Origin: Cohnella herbarum
GTDB lineage: Bacteria; Bacillota; Bacilli; Paenibacillales; Paenibacillaceae
NCBI RefSeq assembly: GCF_012849095.1
Contig: NZ_CP051680.1
Span: forward strand, 806,001 to 870,000
Length of the DNA: 64,000 nucleotides
Direction: 5' to 3'
The notes beneath the pieces were generated by a model. That model had not been told where the DNA came from. It saw only the letters and a list, made by a program, of their open reading frames with translations, and ran no database searches. The position numbers and the translations under genes were made by a program. This document shows positions 9,020-18,119 of this stretch, in pieces (positions within the stretch are counted from its first letter, which is position 1; each line of letters starts with the position of its first letter).

Positions 9020-9979
9020 ATGGCCTTACCTACCACGCCCATCGAAAGCCATAAAAGCCGCGGAACGGGCAAATGCCGAACGCTACCGAACAAATACAAG
9101 TTGTTCCTTATGGCGTTTCCTTTTCTCGTAACGACTTTTATCTTTTACTATTTGCCGATTAGCGGGTGGATCTATGCCTTCTACGATTTCACTCCCGGCA
9201 TTCCGTTATCCGACACGCCTTACGTCGGCCTGAAATGGTTTAAGTCGATCGCGCAAAATCCGACCCAGATGGAAGAGGTTCTGCGCGTCATGAAGAATAC
9301 GGTAGCGATGAGCACGCTTGGCATTATCACTTCCGTATTTCCCGTGGCGTTCGCGATCTTGTTATCGGAAATCCGCACGGCCTGGTTCCGCAAAATCGTT
9401 CAGACGCTAACGACGATTCCGAATTTTATTAGCTGGATTCTCGTCTACGCTTTGGCATTCACCCTCTTCTCCGTGGATAACGGGATCGTGAATATTTTGT
9501 TGATTAAGCTGGGATTCATCGAGGAAGGAATCAACTTCCTGGCTACCAACTCGAATATCTGGCTGACTATGATCGCTTGGTATTGGTGGAAATCGCTAGG
9601 TTGGGGGGCTATCCTCTATCTCGCCGCGATTACGGGAATCGACCAAGAATTATACGAAGCCGCGGAAGTGGACGGAGCGAGCCGTTTTCGGAAAATATGG
9701 CATATTACGGTGCCCGGCATCATTCCTACGTTTTTCGTTCTTCTCATTCTGTCCATCGGCAATTTCATCAACAATGGCGTCGATCAGTATTTCGCCTTCC
9801 AGAACGCGATGAACAAAGATTCGATCGAGGTGTTGGACCTGTACGTGTACAATATCGCGTTCGCCAACAACTTCCCTTTCGCGACGGCGGTCAGCATGCT
9901 GAAGTCGGTCATCAGCGTCATGCTGTTGTTCATGGCCAACTCGATGTCCAAGATCGTGCGGGGCGAATCTATCATCTAA
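9020..9979 (+). CDS. CUT1 sugar ABC transporter permease (LplB-like)
   Basis: Integral-membrane component of a carbohydrate uptake transporter. The 319-aa protein has about six hydrophobic helices, the first at residues 29-50 (LFLMAFPFLVTTFIFYY). The EAA loop that contacts the ATPase is EAAEVDGASRFRKIWHITVP, residues 213-232. ATG at 9020 follows GGAG by 9 bases. It is the first gene of a permease-permease-binding protein set. No ATPase gene is nearby; CUT1 systems commonly share one MsmX-type ATPase. The genomic setting points to xyloglucan oligosaccharides as cargo, which is inference. Confidence 0.93.
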   Translation: MALPTTPIESHKSRGTGKCRTLPNKYKLFLMAFPFLVTTFIFYYLPISGWIYAFYDFTPGIPLSDTPYVGLKWFKSIAQNPTQMEEVLRVMKNTVAMSTLGIITSVFPVAFAILLSEIRTAWFRKIVQTLTTIPNFISWILVYALAFTLFSVDNGIVNILLIKLGFIEEGINFLATNSNIWLTMIAWYWWKSLGWGAILYLAAITGIDQELYEAAEVDGASRFRKIWHITVPGIIPTFFVLLILSIGNFINNGVDQYFAFQNAMNKDSIEVLDLYVYNIAFANNFPFATAVSMLKSVISVMLLFMANSMSKIVRGESII

Positions 9980-9998
9980 GGGGAGGAAGAGAGACGGT

Positions 9999-10898
9999 AT
10001 GCGGAAGATGAGGAAAACAACTACTGGCGGCATCGCTTTTCAAGCGATTAACTATACGCTGTTCGCATTATTTACGCTGACATGCATTTATCCTTTTTAT
10101 TACTTATTCATCAACACGATCAGCTCCAACGATCTGAGCGCGGCAGGGTATATTACTTTCTACCCCAGAGAAGTTCATTTCGATAACTACATGAACGTGT
10201 TGAAGATCGACGGATTGGCCGAAGCGGCCTACGTCTCGATCTACAGAACGGTAGTCGGAACGCTTCTTACGGTAGGGGCATCCGCCTTCTTGGGTTACTT
10301 ATTTACGAAGAACGAGATGTGGCTTCGCAAGCTGATCTATCGGATGCTGATCGTTACGATGTATTTCAGCGCGGGTTTAATCCCCTGGTACATTACGATG
10401 AACAATCTCGGCTTGACGAACAATTACTTGGCGTATGTGCTTCCGACGATCATTACCCCTTTCAATATTATACTCGTCAAAACATTCATAGAGGCGCTGC
10501 CCCCTTCCTTGGAAGAGTCGGCGGCCATCGACGGTGCGGGATACTTGAAAATATTCGGGAGCATTATTGTTCCTCTCATTACGCCGATTCTCGCGACGAT
10601 TACGATATTTTCCGCAGTTACCCAATGGAATTCGTTCATCGATACTGCGTTCCTGATGACGGATACGAAATATTACACTCTGCAATTCCTGCTGTGGCGT
10701 TACTTGAACGAATCGACATCCTTGGCCGCGCTCATCCGGAACTCGCAGGATATGGCCGCCAGCGTGCAGCATATGCAAACGCCGGGTTCCGTCCGAATGA
10801 CCGTCACGATGATCGTCGTATTTCCGATTCTCATTATTTATCCGTTCTTCCAACGTTTCTTCGTGAAAGGCATTCTGATCGGCGCGGTTAAAGGCTAA
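9999..10898 (+). CDS. CUT1 sugar ABC transporter permease (YtcP-like)
   Basis: Second membrane subunit (299 aa) of the same importer, 19 bases after the first and preceded by GGGGAGGAAGAG. Six predicted helices; the EAA motif reads EESAAIDGAGYLKIFGSIIVP (about residues 176-196). The C-terminus PFFQRFFVKGILIGAVKG is typical of the YtcP/AraQ family. It probably pairs with the upstream permease to form the channel fed by the lipoproteins at 10990 and possibly 16263. Confidence 0.93.
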   Translation: MRKMRKTTTGGIAFQAINYTLFALFTLTCIYPFYYLFINTISSNDLSAAGYITFYPREVHFDNYMNVLKIDGLAEAAYVSIYRTVVGTLLTVGASAFLGYLFTKNEMWLRKLIYRMLIVTMYFSAGLIPWYITMNNLGLTNNYLAYVLPTIITPFNIILVKTFIEALPPSLEESAAIDGAGYLKIFGSIIVPLITPILATITIFSAVTQWNSFIDTAFLMTDTKYYTLQFLLWRYLNESTSLAALIRNSQDMAASVQHMQTPGSVRMTVTMIVVFPILIIYPFFQRFFVKGILIGAVKG

Positions 10899-10989
10899 TG
10901 CAGGTAGATGAAACGGGTTAAATCGGGTTTACACCCTTACCGGGGGTTGAACTAATACAGCACTTCAAATAAAGGGAGGCACTTCCGAA

Positions 10990-12840
10990 ATGAGATTAAA
11001 AAGAACGCTGATTGTCATGCTGTCGATCATGATCGTTGTCGTCATGGCCGCATGCAGTAAAGGAAACGACAATCCGAAGGCATCGGAATCCGCGAGTACG
11101 GCACCTGCGTCAAGCTCGGCGTCAACCGAACCGTCCGCGACGGCATCCGAGTCGGAGTCGGCTAGTCCGGCGGACACGGGACTCGATCACTCCGAGACGC
11201 TCAAGCTGTCCGTGTTCTCGACTACGGCGAACTACGCTGGACCGCAGATAGGTTGGTTCGCGAAAGCGATCAAAGACAAATTCAACATCGAGCTGGATAT
11301 CGTAGCTTCCAACCTTACAGGCGGCGATACGAAGATCGCGGCGTTGATGGCTTCCGGCGATCTGGGAGATATCGTTATCTGGGGCGATGACAAGAATAAT
11401 TACCCTAACGCGATCAAGGGCGGTTTACTGCTCGATCTCGCGAAGGATGGGCTTCTCGATACTTACGGCAAGGACATTATCGGAACGTATCCGAAAGCGA
11501 TCGAGAAAGCGAAGATCGCTTTCGGCGGAGGCACTTCCGTCTATGGGATTGGCAACAACGTTGCCAGCAATCCGAGCGGTCCGTCCGAAGGGAAAGACAT
11601 GACGTGGGGACCGGATCTACGCTGGGACTTGTACCAACAAGTAGGCGCGCCCGAGATTAACAGTCCATCGGATTATCTTCCCGTCTTGAAGCAGATGCAA
11701 GAGCTTGAGCCTAAGAACGCGCAAGGCAAGAAAACGTACGCGTTCTCGCTCTGGTCCGACTGGGACGGCAACTACAAGATGACGCTAGCGAAGCAATTTG
11801 CCAACATGTACGGTTATGACGAGATTGTCGATACCGCATTGTACACGAAGGCGGACGAGGATAAATACTACGACTTCCTCTCGGAGGAAAGCTGGTACAT
11901 GAAATCCTTGAAGCTCTATTACGACGCGAATCAGATGGGCTTGCTCGATCCGGATTCCTTGACCCAGAAATTCGATGACGTCGTAGCCAAATACAAAGAC
12001 GGTCGTTTGTTGTTCTCTTGGTTCCCGTGGCTCGGAGCCGCGAACTACAATACCGAAGAAAACAAAGCGGCGGGTAAAGGTTTCCAAACCGTTCCGTTCA
12101 AGGAAGAAGTAATGTATTCCACCGGATTTAACGTTTACGGCGGTAACGGGATTATCTCCATCGGCGCTAAAGCGAAGGATCCTAAACGGATCATGGAATT
12201 CATCAACTGGATGTACACGCCGGAAGGCGCGATGTTATCGGCCGGTAGCGGCACCGCGGTTCCGAACGGTCCTAAAGGATTAACTTGGGACATCGGCGCG
12301 GACGGCAAACCGTTCGTAACGGATTTCGGAATTACGGCGTACGCGGATCAACAGAACACGAAAATCCCCGAGGAATTCGGCGGCGGAGATTACTATTACG
12401 GCGCGAATCAAATGAACTTCTCCTTCGTCGTACCGGCCGAGCTGAATCCGGAGACGAACGAGCCTTACGATCACAACCTGTGGGAATCGTCGCTCAAACG
12501 GAATCCCAGCAAGTTGGAAAGCAGTTGGCGCGAGAAGTACGGCGTGCTGACAGCCAAGGAGTATTTCGTCAAGAACAACAAAATCGCGGTTGCCCCGCAA
12601 GGCTTTACGGGTAAAGAGCCGCTCGTCATGGATAAGACGCTGGAACAGAAAAACAAATTGATCGGCACCGTCATTCAGCAGTACTCATGGAAATTGGTAT
12701 ACGCGAAAAACGACGACCAATATAACAAGCTGAAGCAGGAAATGCTCGATAAAGTGAAGGGCTTAGGCTACGACGAGGTTATGGCGTTCTCAGTTAAGAA
12801 AGCGGAAGAACTGTTCGAAGCTCGCAAAAGCGTAAAATAA
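10990..12840 (+). CDS. Lipoprotein sugar-binding protein (LplA-like)
   Basis: Extracellular solute-binding protein of 616 aa, anchored by lipidation: a signal helix ends in the lipobox VVMAAC (Cys21), followed by a Ser/Ala/Glu-rich linker (to about residue 75) that would lift the domain from the membrane. The body has the family 1 binding-protein pattern (GDLGDIVIWGD near residue 120). It is the third gene of the importer set and lies 91 bases after the permease. AAAGGGAGG lies 10 bases before ATG. A good hairpin follows. Confidence 0.93.
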   Translation: MRLKRTLIVMLSIMIVVVMAACSKGNDNPKASESASTAPASSSASTEPSATASESESASPADTGLDHSETLKLSVFSTTANYAGPQIGWFAKAIKDKFNIELDIVASNLTGGDTKIAALMASGDLGDIVIWGDDKNNYPNAIKGGLLLDLAKDGLLDTYGKDIIGTYPKAIEKAKIAFGGGTSVYGIGNNVASNPSGPSEGKDMTWGPDLRWDLYQQVGAPEINSPSDYLPVLKQMQELEPKNAQGKKTYAFSLWSDWDGNYKMTLAKQFANMYGYDEIVDTALYTKADEDKYYDFLSEESWYMKSLKLYYDANQMGLLDPDSLTQKFDDVVAKYKDGRLLFSWFPWLGAANYNTEENKAAGKGFQTVPFKEEVMYSTGFNVYGGNGIISIGAKAKDPKRIMEFINWMYTPEGAMLSAGSGTAVPNGPKGLTWDIGADGKPFVTDFGITAYADQQNTKIPEEFGGGDYYYGANQMNFSFVVPAELNPETNEPYDHNLWESSLKRNPSKLESSWREKYGVLTAKEYFVKNNKIAVAPQGFTGKEPLVMDKTLEQKNKLIGTVIQQYSWKLVYAKNDDQYNKLKQEMLDKVKGLGYDEVMAFSVKKAEELFEARKSVK

Positions 12841-12865
12841 CGATATTCGTTATATGAACGATAGG

Positions 12866-12898
12866 ATCTGGCAGGAGGGGGAAACCCTTCTGCCAGAT
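12866..12898 (+). terminator. Hairpin after the binding-protein gene
   Basis: ATCTGGCAGGAGGG pairs with CCCTTCTGCCAGAT (one mismatch) around GGAAA. No long T-tract follows, so it may attenuate or protect mRNA rather than fully terminate. Confidence 0.6.
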
Positions 12899-12930
12899 TG
12901 CGTTCTCTGAATCCCAGAATCTAGGTTATA

Positions 12931-12939
12931 TGTTATAAT
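12931..12939 (+). promoter_or_regulatory. Extended -10 promoter of the histidine kinase gene
   Basis: TGTTATAAT is a perfect extended -10 element 43 bases before the kinase start; no good -35 is seen, as is usual for this promoter class. Confidence 0.55.
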
Positions 12940-12981
12940 TGCGAGCATAACGGAGCGAACGAGAGGAAGAAGAAACGCGGA

Positions 12982-14733
12982 ATGATCAATCAACTCGAAT
13001 GGCGGAATCGATTCGCGACCCGATCCTTAAGGAGAACGCTAGTCGTCTATTTGATGATCGGATGCTTATTGCCTCTGCTCTTGGTGTGCGTTCTTACCTA
13101 TTCTTCCATCTATTCCATCCTCACCGGGAAGATCCAAAGCGGGATAAGCGCGAGTTTGCAACAAGAGGCTGCCAGTCTCGAGAACACGATTAATAACTTG
13201 GACTTCGCTTCCAAGCAGTTTGCATTGGACGGGCAAATCGTTCAGGAGGTTTCTTCGTTCCTGCAAGAAAAACAAATTTATAAGAAATCCCAAATCATGG
13301 CTTCTATTAACGAGAAGATGAATCTCGTTAATTTTACGAATCCTTATCTCGGGTTAACGGCTTATCTTATTCCGGGCAACTCCGAACAGATCTTATTTAC
13401 CAACCTTAGCATCGATCCCGGCTTCGACAGCGGCAAGCTGCCGACTTTCATGACGTACAACGGAGCGAAATATTTCGGCCCGCATAAGACGATGTACAAG
13501 GACGGCTCCAACATCGTGTTCTCGGGTCTTAGAGTCGTACGCGTGACGGGGGATCAAGAGGTCTATATTTATTTGGAGACGAACTACAATTTATTCCGCA
13601 AAATATTGAGTCAGCAATCGTACGGCATGAAGGTAAACCACTTGCTAGTCAACGAGCAGGGACAAATCACTTATATGGAAGACAATGACGTTCCGGAAGG
13701 GATTCAGACGTTATCGTGGGATCACTCCTCAAGCGATCATAGGGAATACAAAGGATATCATTTGTTCCGTTACGAGAGTCCCCAAGGCTGGCAATTGATT
13801 ACGGCCGTGAAGAAATCGACTTTTAACAGCGAGATCTATGCATGGATCGCGAAAATGATTATTTTGGCGATGTCCACGCTACTCTTCGCGGGATTGTTAG
13901 CTTATTTGATCTGGAGGCAGGTCTATAGGCCGCTTCGCAAAGTGAACGTGGAAATCGTAAGAATGGCCGAAAACCGCATGAATCCTGTGTCCTTCACGAA
14001 TGTCGAAGAATTCGATCTCCTCTTGAACAATTTCCAGAACATGAAAACCCAAGTCAACGATCTGATCGATGCCGTCGCGCATAACGAGAAGCAGAAGAGC
14101 CAGTTCGAAATCGAGAAGCTGCTGAGCCAGATCAATCCCCATTTTCTCCACAATACGCTGAATACCGTCCAATGGCTCGCGCGTCTGAACGGCCAGAAGG
14201 AAATCGATAGATTAGTAACTTTGCTCGTGAAAGTGCTGCACTATAATTTGGGTAAACAAAGCCTGATCGTCACGATCGGCGAAGAAATCGAAGCTCTGCA
14301 TCATTACATGGAGCTCCAGAGAATTCGGTACGATTATGAGTTCGAATTCCATGTAGACGTCGATGACAGCGCGGTTTACGTAGCCGTTCCAAGATTCTTG
14401 CTTCAACCGATCGTGGAAAATGCCATCTATCACGGAGTTAGCGAGAGAAACGGGAGAGTCGCGATTACGATCCGTTCACTCGGAGAGGACCATGTTACGC
14501 TGCGCGTCGAAGATAACGGAGAGGGCATGGAACCCGAGGCGATCGAGAAGCTGCTTGACGACGACGAAGGGTCTAAGCGTCGGGGATTAGGTATCGGTCT
14601 CTCCTACGTGAATCGAATGTTGAAAACGTTCTACGGAGACAAGGTCCGGTTTACGATCGAAAGCGAACCGGGTGCGGGTACGAAAGTGTCCATCGTCATT
14701 CCGAGGAAAAGGAAGGAGGAGTTCGATGATTAG
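12982..14733 (+). CDS. Sensor histidine kinase, YesM type
   Basis: Membrane kinase of 583 aa that probably senses extracellular saccharide or a binding-protein complex. Helices at about residues 20-46 and 292-312 enclose a 240-residue extracytoplasmic dCache-like sensor. A HAMP segment (VYRPLRKVNVEIVRMAE) follows. The phospho-acceptor region is of the His_kinase type, INPHFLHNTLNTVQW. The ATPase domain shows VENAIYHGV, DNGEGM and RGLGIGLSYVNRML. It overlaps the response regulator gene by 8 bases. Confidence 0.95.
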   Translation: MINQLEWRNRFATRSLRRTLVVYLMIGCLLPLLLVCVLTYSSIYSILTGKIQSGISASLQQEAASLENTINNLDFASKQFALDGQIVQEVSSFLQEKQIYKKSQIMASINEKMNLVNFTNPYLGLTAYLIPGNSEQILFTNLSIDPGFDSGKLPTFMTYNGAKYFGPHKTMYKDGSNIVFSGLRVVRVTGDQEVYIYLETNYNLFRKILSQQSYGMKVNHLLVNEQGQITYMEDNDVPEGIQTLSWDHSSSDHREYKGYHLFRYESPQGWQLITAVKKSTFNSEIYAWIAKMIILAMSTLLFAGLLAYLIWRQVYRPLRKVNVEIVRMAENRMNPVSFTNVEEFDLLLNNFQNMKTQVNDLIDAVAHNEKQKSQFEIEKLLSQINPHFLHNTLNTVQWLARLNGQKEIDRLVTLLVKVLHYNLGKQSLIVTIGEEIEALHHYMELQRIRYDYEFEFHVDVDDSAVYVAVPRFLLQPIVENAIYHGVSERNGRVAITIRSLGEDHVTLRVEDNGEGMEPEAIEKLLDDDEGSKRRGLGIGLSYVNRMLKTFYGDKVRFTIESEPGAGTKVSIVIPRKRKEEFDD

Positions 14734-16129
14734 GGCAGTCGTCGTCGATGACGAGAAGTTAGTTCGCAAAGGGTTTATTTCCTTGATCGATTGGGAGCGT
14801 TTCGGAATCGTAATGGTAGGGGAAGCCGCAGACGGCCGATCGGCCCTGGAATTGTTGGAACGGGTCGAGGCGGACCTGGTTTTCACGGACATTACGATGC
14901 CGGTCATGTCGGGCTTCGAGCTGATTAAACAATTAAGGCAACGATTCCCCAGGGTGAAGTCGGTCGTATTGACGTGCCATCACGAATTCGATTTCGTGCA
15001 GGAGGCTCTGCGCCTCGGGTCGATAGATTATATCGTCAAAACATTGCTAGAGATGGACAACGCGGATGAAGTGATCCATCGGATCGTGGAGCGGTTCGAA
15101 TGGGAGGAGGGAAGCCGGGCTACGTTCCTGACCGCGGGAAAGACGAAACATTTTGCCGCTTCGTCGGTTCTGTTATTCATTCCTTTAGTTCCGGAGAAGG
15201 AAGCGGGAGAACTATTCCAGCTAGGCGTCGTGCGCCGAAATCCTCTGGAACAGCTTGATCGGATGTGGATGGTTCAGCTGGTGCATCCCCCTTCTCAAGA
15301 GGAGCTGCAACGGGATTTAGGCAGCGATATCGTCTCTTCGTGGCAAGTCGCGATCGTATCGGGATTAGAAAACCAATCCAGCGAAGATATGAAGCTTAAA
15401 TTCGTAAGCAAACTTCCCCACTTGCTGTTCTACAAAGCCGATCAAGAGGAACCCGTAAAAGTTCGCTGCGAGGAGCTTAACGCCGAAGGCATTGGAGAAA
15501 AGAAAGCGGAAGACGATCGAATCGATTACGGTTTGGATTTGAAATGGACGCTCCAATTATCGGAATGGGACGTGTTCATGCAAACGGCGAGAGAGAAAAT
15601 GCCAAGTTCGGATGCGGTCTTATTGTTCGCCGAGTCGCTCTGCAGAGATTGGAGCGGTTTGTTACTGCAACCCGCCGACGCGTCTAAATTGTTGGCGGAG
15701 AAAAGTAAAATCCGGAGTTGGACCGGGTGGAAGGGATGGCTGAAGAGGTTCTCCGATCTCGTGCAGCTTCGGATGATCGAATTGTCGTTATCCAAGGAAG
15801 TGATGTTGTGTTTGATCCGCGCGATTCGGTTCATGAGGGCGAACGCGGGAGAGAAAATAAATCAAGCCGACGTAGCCGGGCATGTCAGCATGAGCCGAAG
15901 TTACTTCAGCCAATGTTTCGCCAAGATGGCCGGAGAATCTTTCGGGGTCGTACTTCGAAATATGAGGCTCGATAGAGCCAAGGATCTGCTCGTTCAAACG
16001 GCTTTCCCGATCTATGAAATCGCTTCAATGGCCGGCTTCGAAGACGATAAATATTTCAGCAAGCTATTTCGAGAGCAAGTCGGGAAGCTGCCGACGGAAT
16101 TTCGGGCGAAGGGTGGGGAATCGGTTTGA
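14726..16129 (+). CDS. Response regulator, YesN/AraC type
   Basis: Cognate regulator of the upstream kinase. ATG at 14726 lies 6 bases after AAGGAGGA and gives 467 aa. The receiver domain has the acidic pair in VVVDDEKLVRKGF, the phosphorylated Asp in DLVFTDITMPVMSG and the Lys in YIVKTLLEMD. A central region of unknown fold (about residues 140-360) leads to a C-terminal AraC double helix-turn-helix (MSRSYFSQCFAKMAGESF, IYEIASMAGFEDDKYFSKLF). It likely activates the transporter and glycosidase genes around it. Confidence 0.94.
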   Translation: MIRAVVVDDEKLVRKGFISLIDWERFGIVMVGEAADGRSALELLERVEADLVFTDITMPVMSGFELIKQLRQRFPRVKSVVLTCHHEFDFVQEALRLGSIDYIVKTLLEMDNADEVIHRIVERFEWEEGSRATFLTAGKTKHFAASSVLLFIPLVPEKEAGELFQLGVVRRNPLEQLDRMWMVQLVHPPSQEELQRDLGSDIVSSWQVAIVSGLENQSSEDMKLKFVSKLPHLLFYKADQEEPVKVRCEELNAEGIGEKKAEDDRIDYGLDLKWTLQLSEWDVFMQTAREKMPSSDAVLLFAESLCRDWSGLLLQPADASKLLAEKSKIRSWTGWKGWLKRFSDLVQLRMIELSLSKEVMLCLIRAIRFMRANAGEKINQADVAGHVSMSRSYFSQCFAKMAGESFGVVLRNMRLDRAKDLLVQTAFPIYEIASMAGFEDDKYFSKLFREQVGKLPTEFRAKGGESV

Positions 16130-16262
16130 AGGGATTAGAAATTCGTTCGTTAACAGAGGACGGTTCTCCGGTCATTGCTGCTCGTTTTCTATCCATGCTT
16201 GTCCGGTCGAACTACTATAATGAAAGCGTGACCTGTAAGGATAACAGAATCGAGGTCCGGCT

Positions 16263-17966
16263 ATGAAAGCGAAACGGATGACGGTTATCATTGCGGTTGC
16301 CGTGCTGCTTAGTTCGTGCTCGAACGCAAATGGAGATGGAAGTGGAGGCAATTCGGAAAAGAAGGGCGTAAGAAACCTGCAAACGCTACCGATCCCCTCG
16401 ATCAAGGATGATCCTGCGTACGGGAAATACGAAGAGCCTATTTCGATCAATATCGGATTCAAAATTCCGGACGAGAAAAACGCAACGGGGGAAACGAACG
16501 ACAACAACCCGGTATCCCGGTATTTCGAGAAGATCACGAACATTAAGGTCTCGCATTCATGGGAGGCGAAACGGGACGAAGCGTTCATTCAGAAAGTGAA
16601 TCTTTCCATCGACAGCAGCGATATTCCGGACGCTATGGTCGTCGATCGTAACCAGTTGAGAGAATTGGTCGAGAACGAGATGATCGAGGATTTGACAAAA
16701 GTATACGAGCAATACGGTTCAAGCTTGGTGAAGGCGATGTACGATTCGACAAAAGGGATTGCGCTCCAAGAGGCATCGTTCGGCGGTAAGCTCTACGGGT
16801 TGCCTAACGTTGCGATCGAGGCGGATGCCCCGTCATTATTATGGATTAGGCAAGATTGGCTGGAAAAGCTCGATCTTCAACCGCCCAAGACGTTCGACGA
16901 CCTCGAACGGATTGCCAAGGACTTCATCGAACGCGATCCCGACGGCAACGGGAAGCGGGACACGATCGGTCTGCCGGGAGATAAGAAAGTCGTACACGGT
17001 CAGCAGAAGGCAGGTTTGAACGACTTCGATACGCTGTTTAGCGCATACCATGCGTTTCCGAAAAATTGGATCAAAGACGGCGACGGCCAAGTCGTATACG
17101 GCTCGATTACTCCGGAGAACAAACTGGCGTTGGCGAAGTTGGCGGATTGGTACGAACGCGGAATCATCGACAACCAATTCGTATTGTACAAGGAAGCGCA
17201 GGAACCGATTGTCGCTAATAAGACGGGGATGTTTTTCGGTCCATGGTGGACGCCGTACTGGCCGCTCGCGGAAGCTGTCTCCAACGATACGAAAGCCGAG
17301 TGGCGGGCTTTCGCGGTACCTTTAGACTCCGAGGGAATGTTTATTACGCACATGTCTCCGACGACCGATCGGTTTCTCGTCGTTCGTAAAGGTTACGAGC
17401 ATCCGGAAGCCGTCGTGAAAATGTTGAACGTGTTCACCCGTTTGGAGAGAAGGCAGGATCCGAATTCGGCGGAAGTGAAAAGTCTGGACGACTTCTCCGC
17501 GCAGACCGGCATTCAATTGCGCAGCTACTATCCGTTCGATCTGCTGCTCGATTATGCGGATGCGATTACCCAGCGTTACGTTAACGTCCAGAAAGCGTTG
17601 AGGGGGGAAATCGATCCAACCTCTCTCGATCCGGATACGAAGCAAGTATACGAGCAGTCCGTCGCGGAGAAAGAAAATCCGAAGAAAAACATGGACGGCT
17701 GGAAAGCGGCTAAAGCATCCGAATATGGCGGCGGTTTGTTATATACGACGGATATGGTTCAGGTGCGCGGAATATTTTACGGCACGACGAAGACGATGGA
17801 GACGAAGTGGCCGGGGCTGCAAAAGCTGGAAAACGAAACGTTCTTGAAAATCATCGTGGGCGATGAGCCGATTAGCGCATTCGACGATTTCGTCGCCGAA
17901 TGGAAACGACAAGGGGGAGATCGAATTACCGAGGAAGTGTCCAAGCTCGTAAACGGGAAATCGTGA
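16263..17966 (+). CDS. Second lipoprotein sugar-binding protein
   Basis: A 567-aa extracellular solute-binding lipoprotein. The signal peptide ends in the lipobox LLSSC (Cys19) and is followed by a Gly/Ser/Asn-rich linker. The body carries the DPDGNGKRDTIGLPG calcium-loop-like motif (near residue 222) seen in oligosaccharide-binding proteins of this group. It lies between the two-component system and the xyloglucanase, with no permeases of its own, so it may share the channel at 9020-10898 or act as a sensor ligand carrier. Start ATG at 16263 with a modest GAGG. Confidence 0.92.
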   Translation: MKAKRMTVIIAVAVLLSSCSNANGDGSGGNSEKKGVRNLQTLPIPSIKDDPAYGKYEEPISINIGFKIPDEKNATGETNDNNPVSRYFEKITNIKVSHSWEAKRDEAFIQKVNLSIDSSDIPDAMVVDRNQLRELVENEMIEDLTKVYEQYGSSLVKAMYDSTKGIALQEASFGGKLYGLPNVAIEADAPSLLWIRQDWLEKLDLQPPKTFDDLERIAKDFIERDPDGNGKRDTIGLPGDKKVVHGQQKAGLNDFDTLFSAYHAFPKNWIKDGDGQVVYGSITPENKLALAKLADWYERGIIDNQFVLYKEAQEPIVANKTGMFFGPWWTPYWPLAEAVSNDTKAEWRAFAVPLDSEGMFITHMSPTTDRFLVVRKGYEHPEAVVKMLNVFTRLERRQDPNSAEVKSLDDFSAQTGIQLRSYYPFDLLLDYADAITQRYVNVQKALRGEIDPTSLDPDTKQVYEQSVAEKENPKKNMDGWKAAKASEYGGGLLYTTDMVQVRGIFYGTTKTMETKWPGLQKLENETFLKIIVGDEPISAFDDFVAEWKRQGGDRITEEVSKLVNGKS

Positions 17967-17978
17967 TCCCAATAGTTG

Positions 17979-18034
17979 AAAGGAGGTGAAAGATAATGTG
18001 ATGGCGAAATGCGTCCGTAACGACGACATCTAGA
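17979..18034 (+). promoter_or_regulatory. Strong Shine-Dalgarno followed by a minimal reading frame in the xyloglucanase leader
   Basis: GAAAGGAGGTGA (17979-17990) is a near-perfect anti-16S sequence, yet 7 bases later it meets ATG immediately followed by TGA. An overlapping GTG/ATG frame encodes only about 11 residues before TAG. It may act as an mRNA-stabilising ribosome-parking site of the STAB-SD type, or as a leader peptide. The function is inference. Confidence 0.4.
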
Positions 18035-18069
18035 TTCGACTCGTTGCAGAGCTTTTCCCCGATAGAGAA

Positions 18070-18083
18070 TGTAAGCGATTACA
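18070..18083 (+). promoter_or_regulatory. cre site (CcpA operator)
   Basis: TGTAAGCGATTACA matches the catabolite-responsive element consensus TGWAANCGNTNWCA at every position and is almost palindromic. It lies 36 bases before the start codon of the xyloglucanase gene, where CcpA would block transcription when preferred sugars are present. Confidence 0.75.
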
Positions 18084-18119
18084 ATTTCATTGAAAACTTG
18101 AATAAGAGGAGGCATGTTT

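Noticed and set aside
16130..16262. Sigma-A promoter before the second binding-protein gene
   Set aside because: TATAAT is present near 16215, but no acceptable -35 lies at 16-18 bases and it has no extended TG element.
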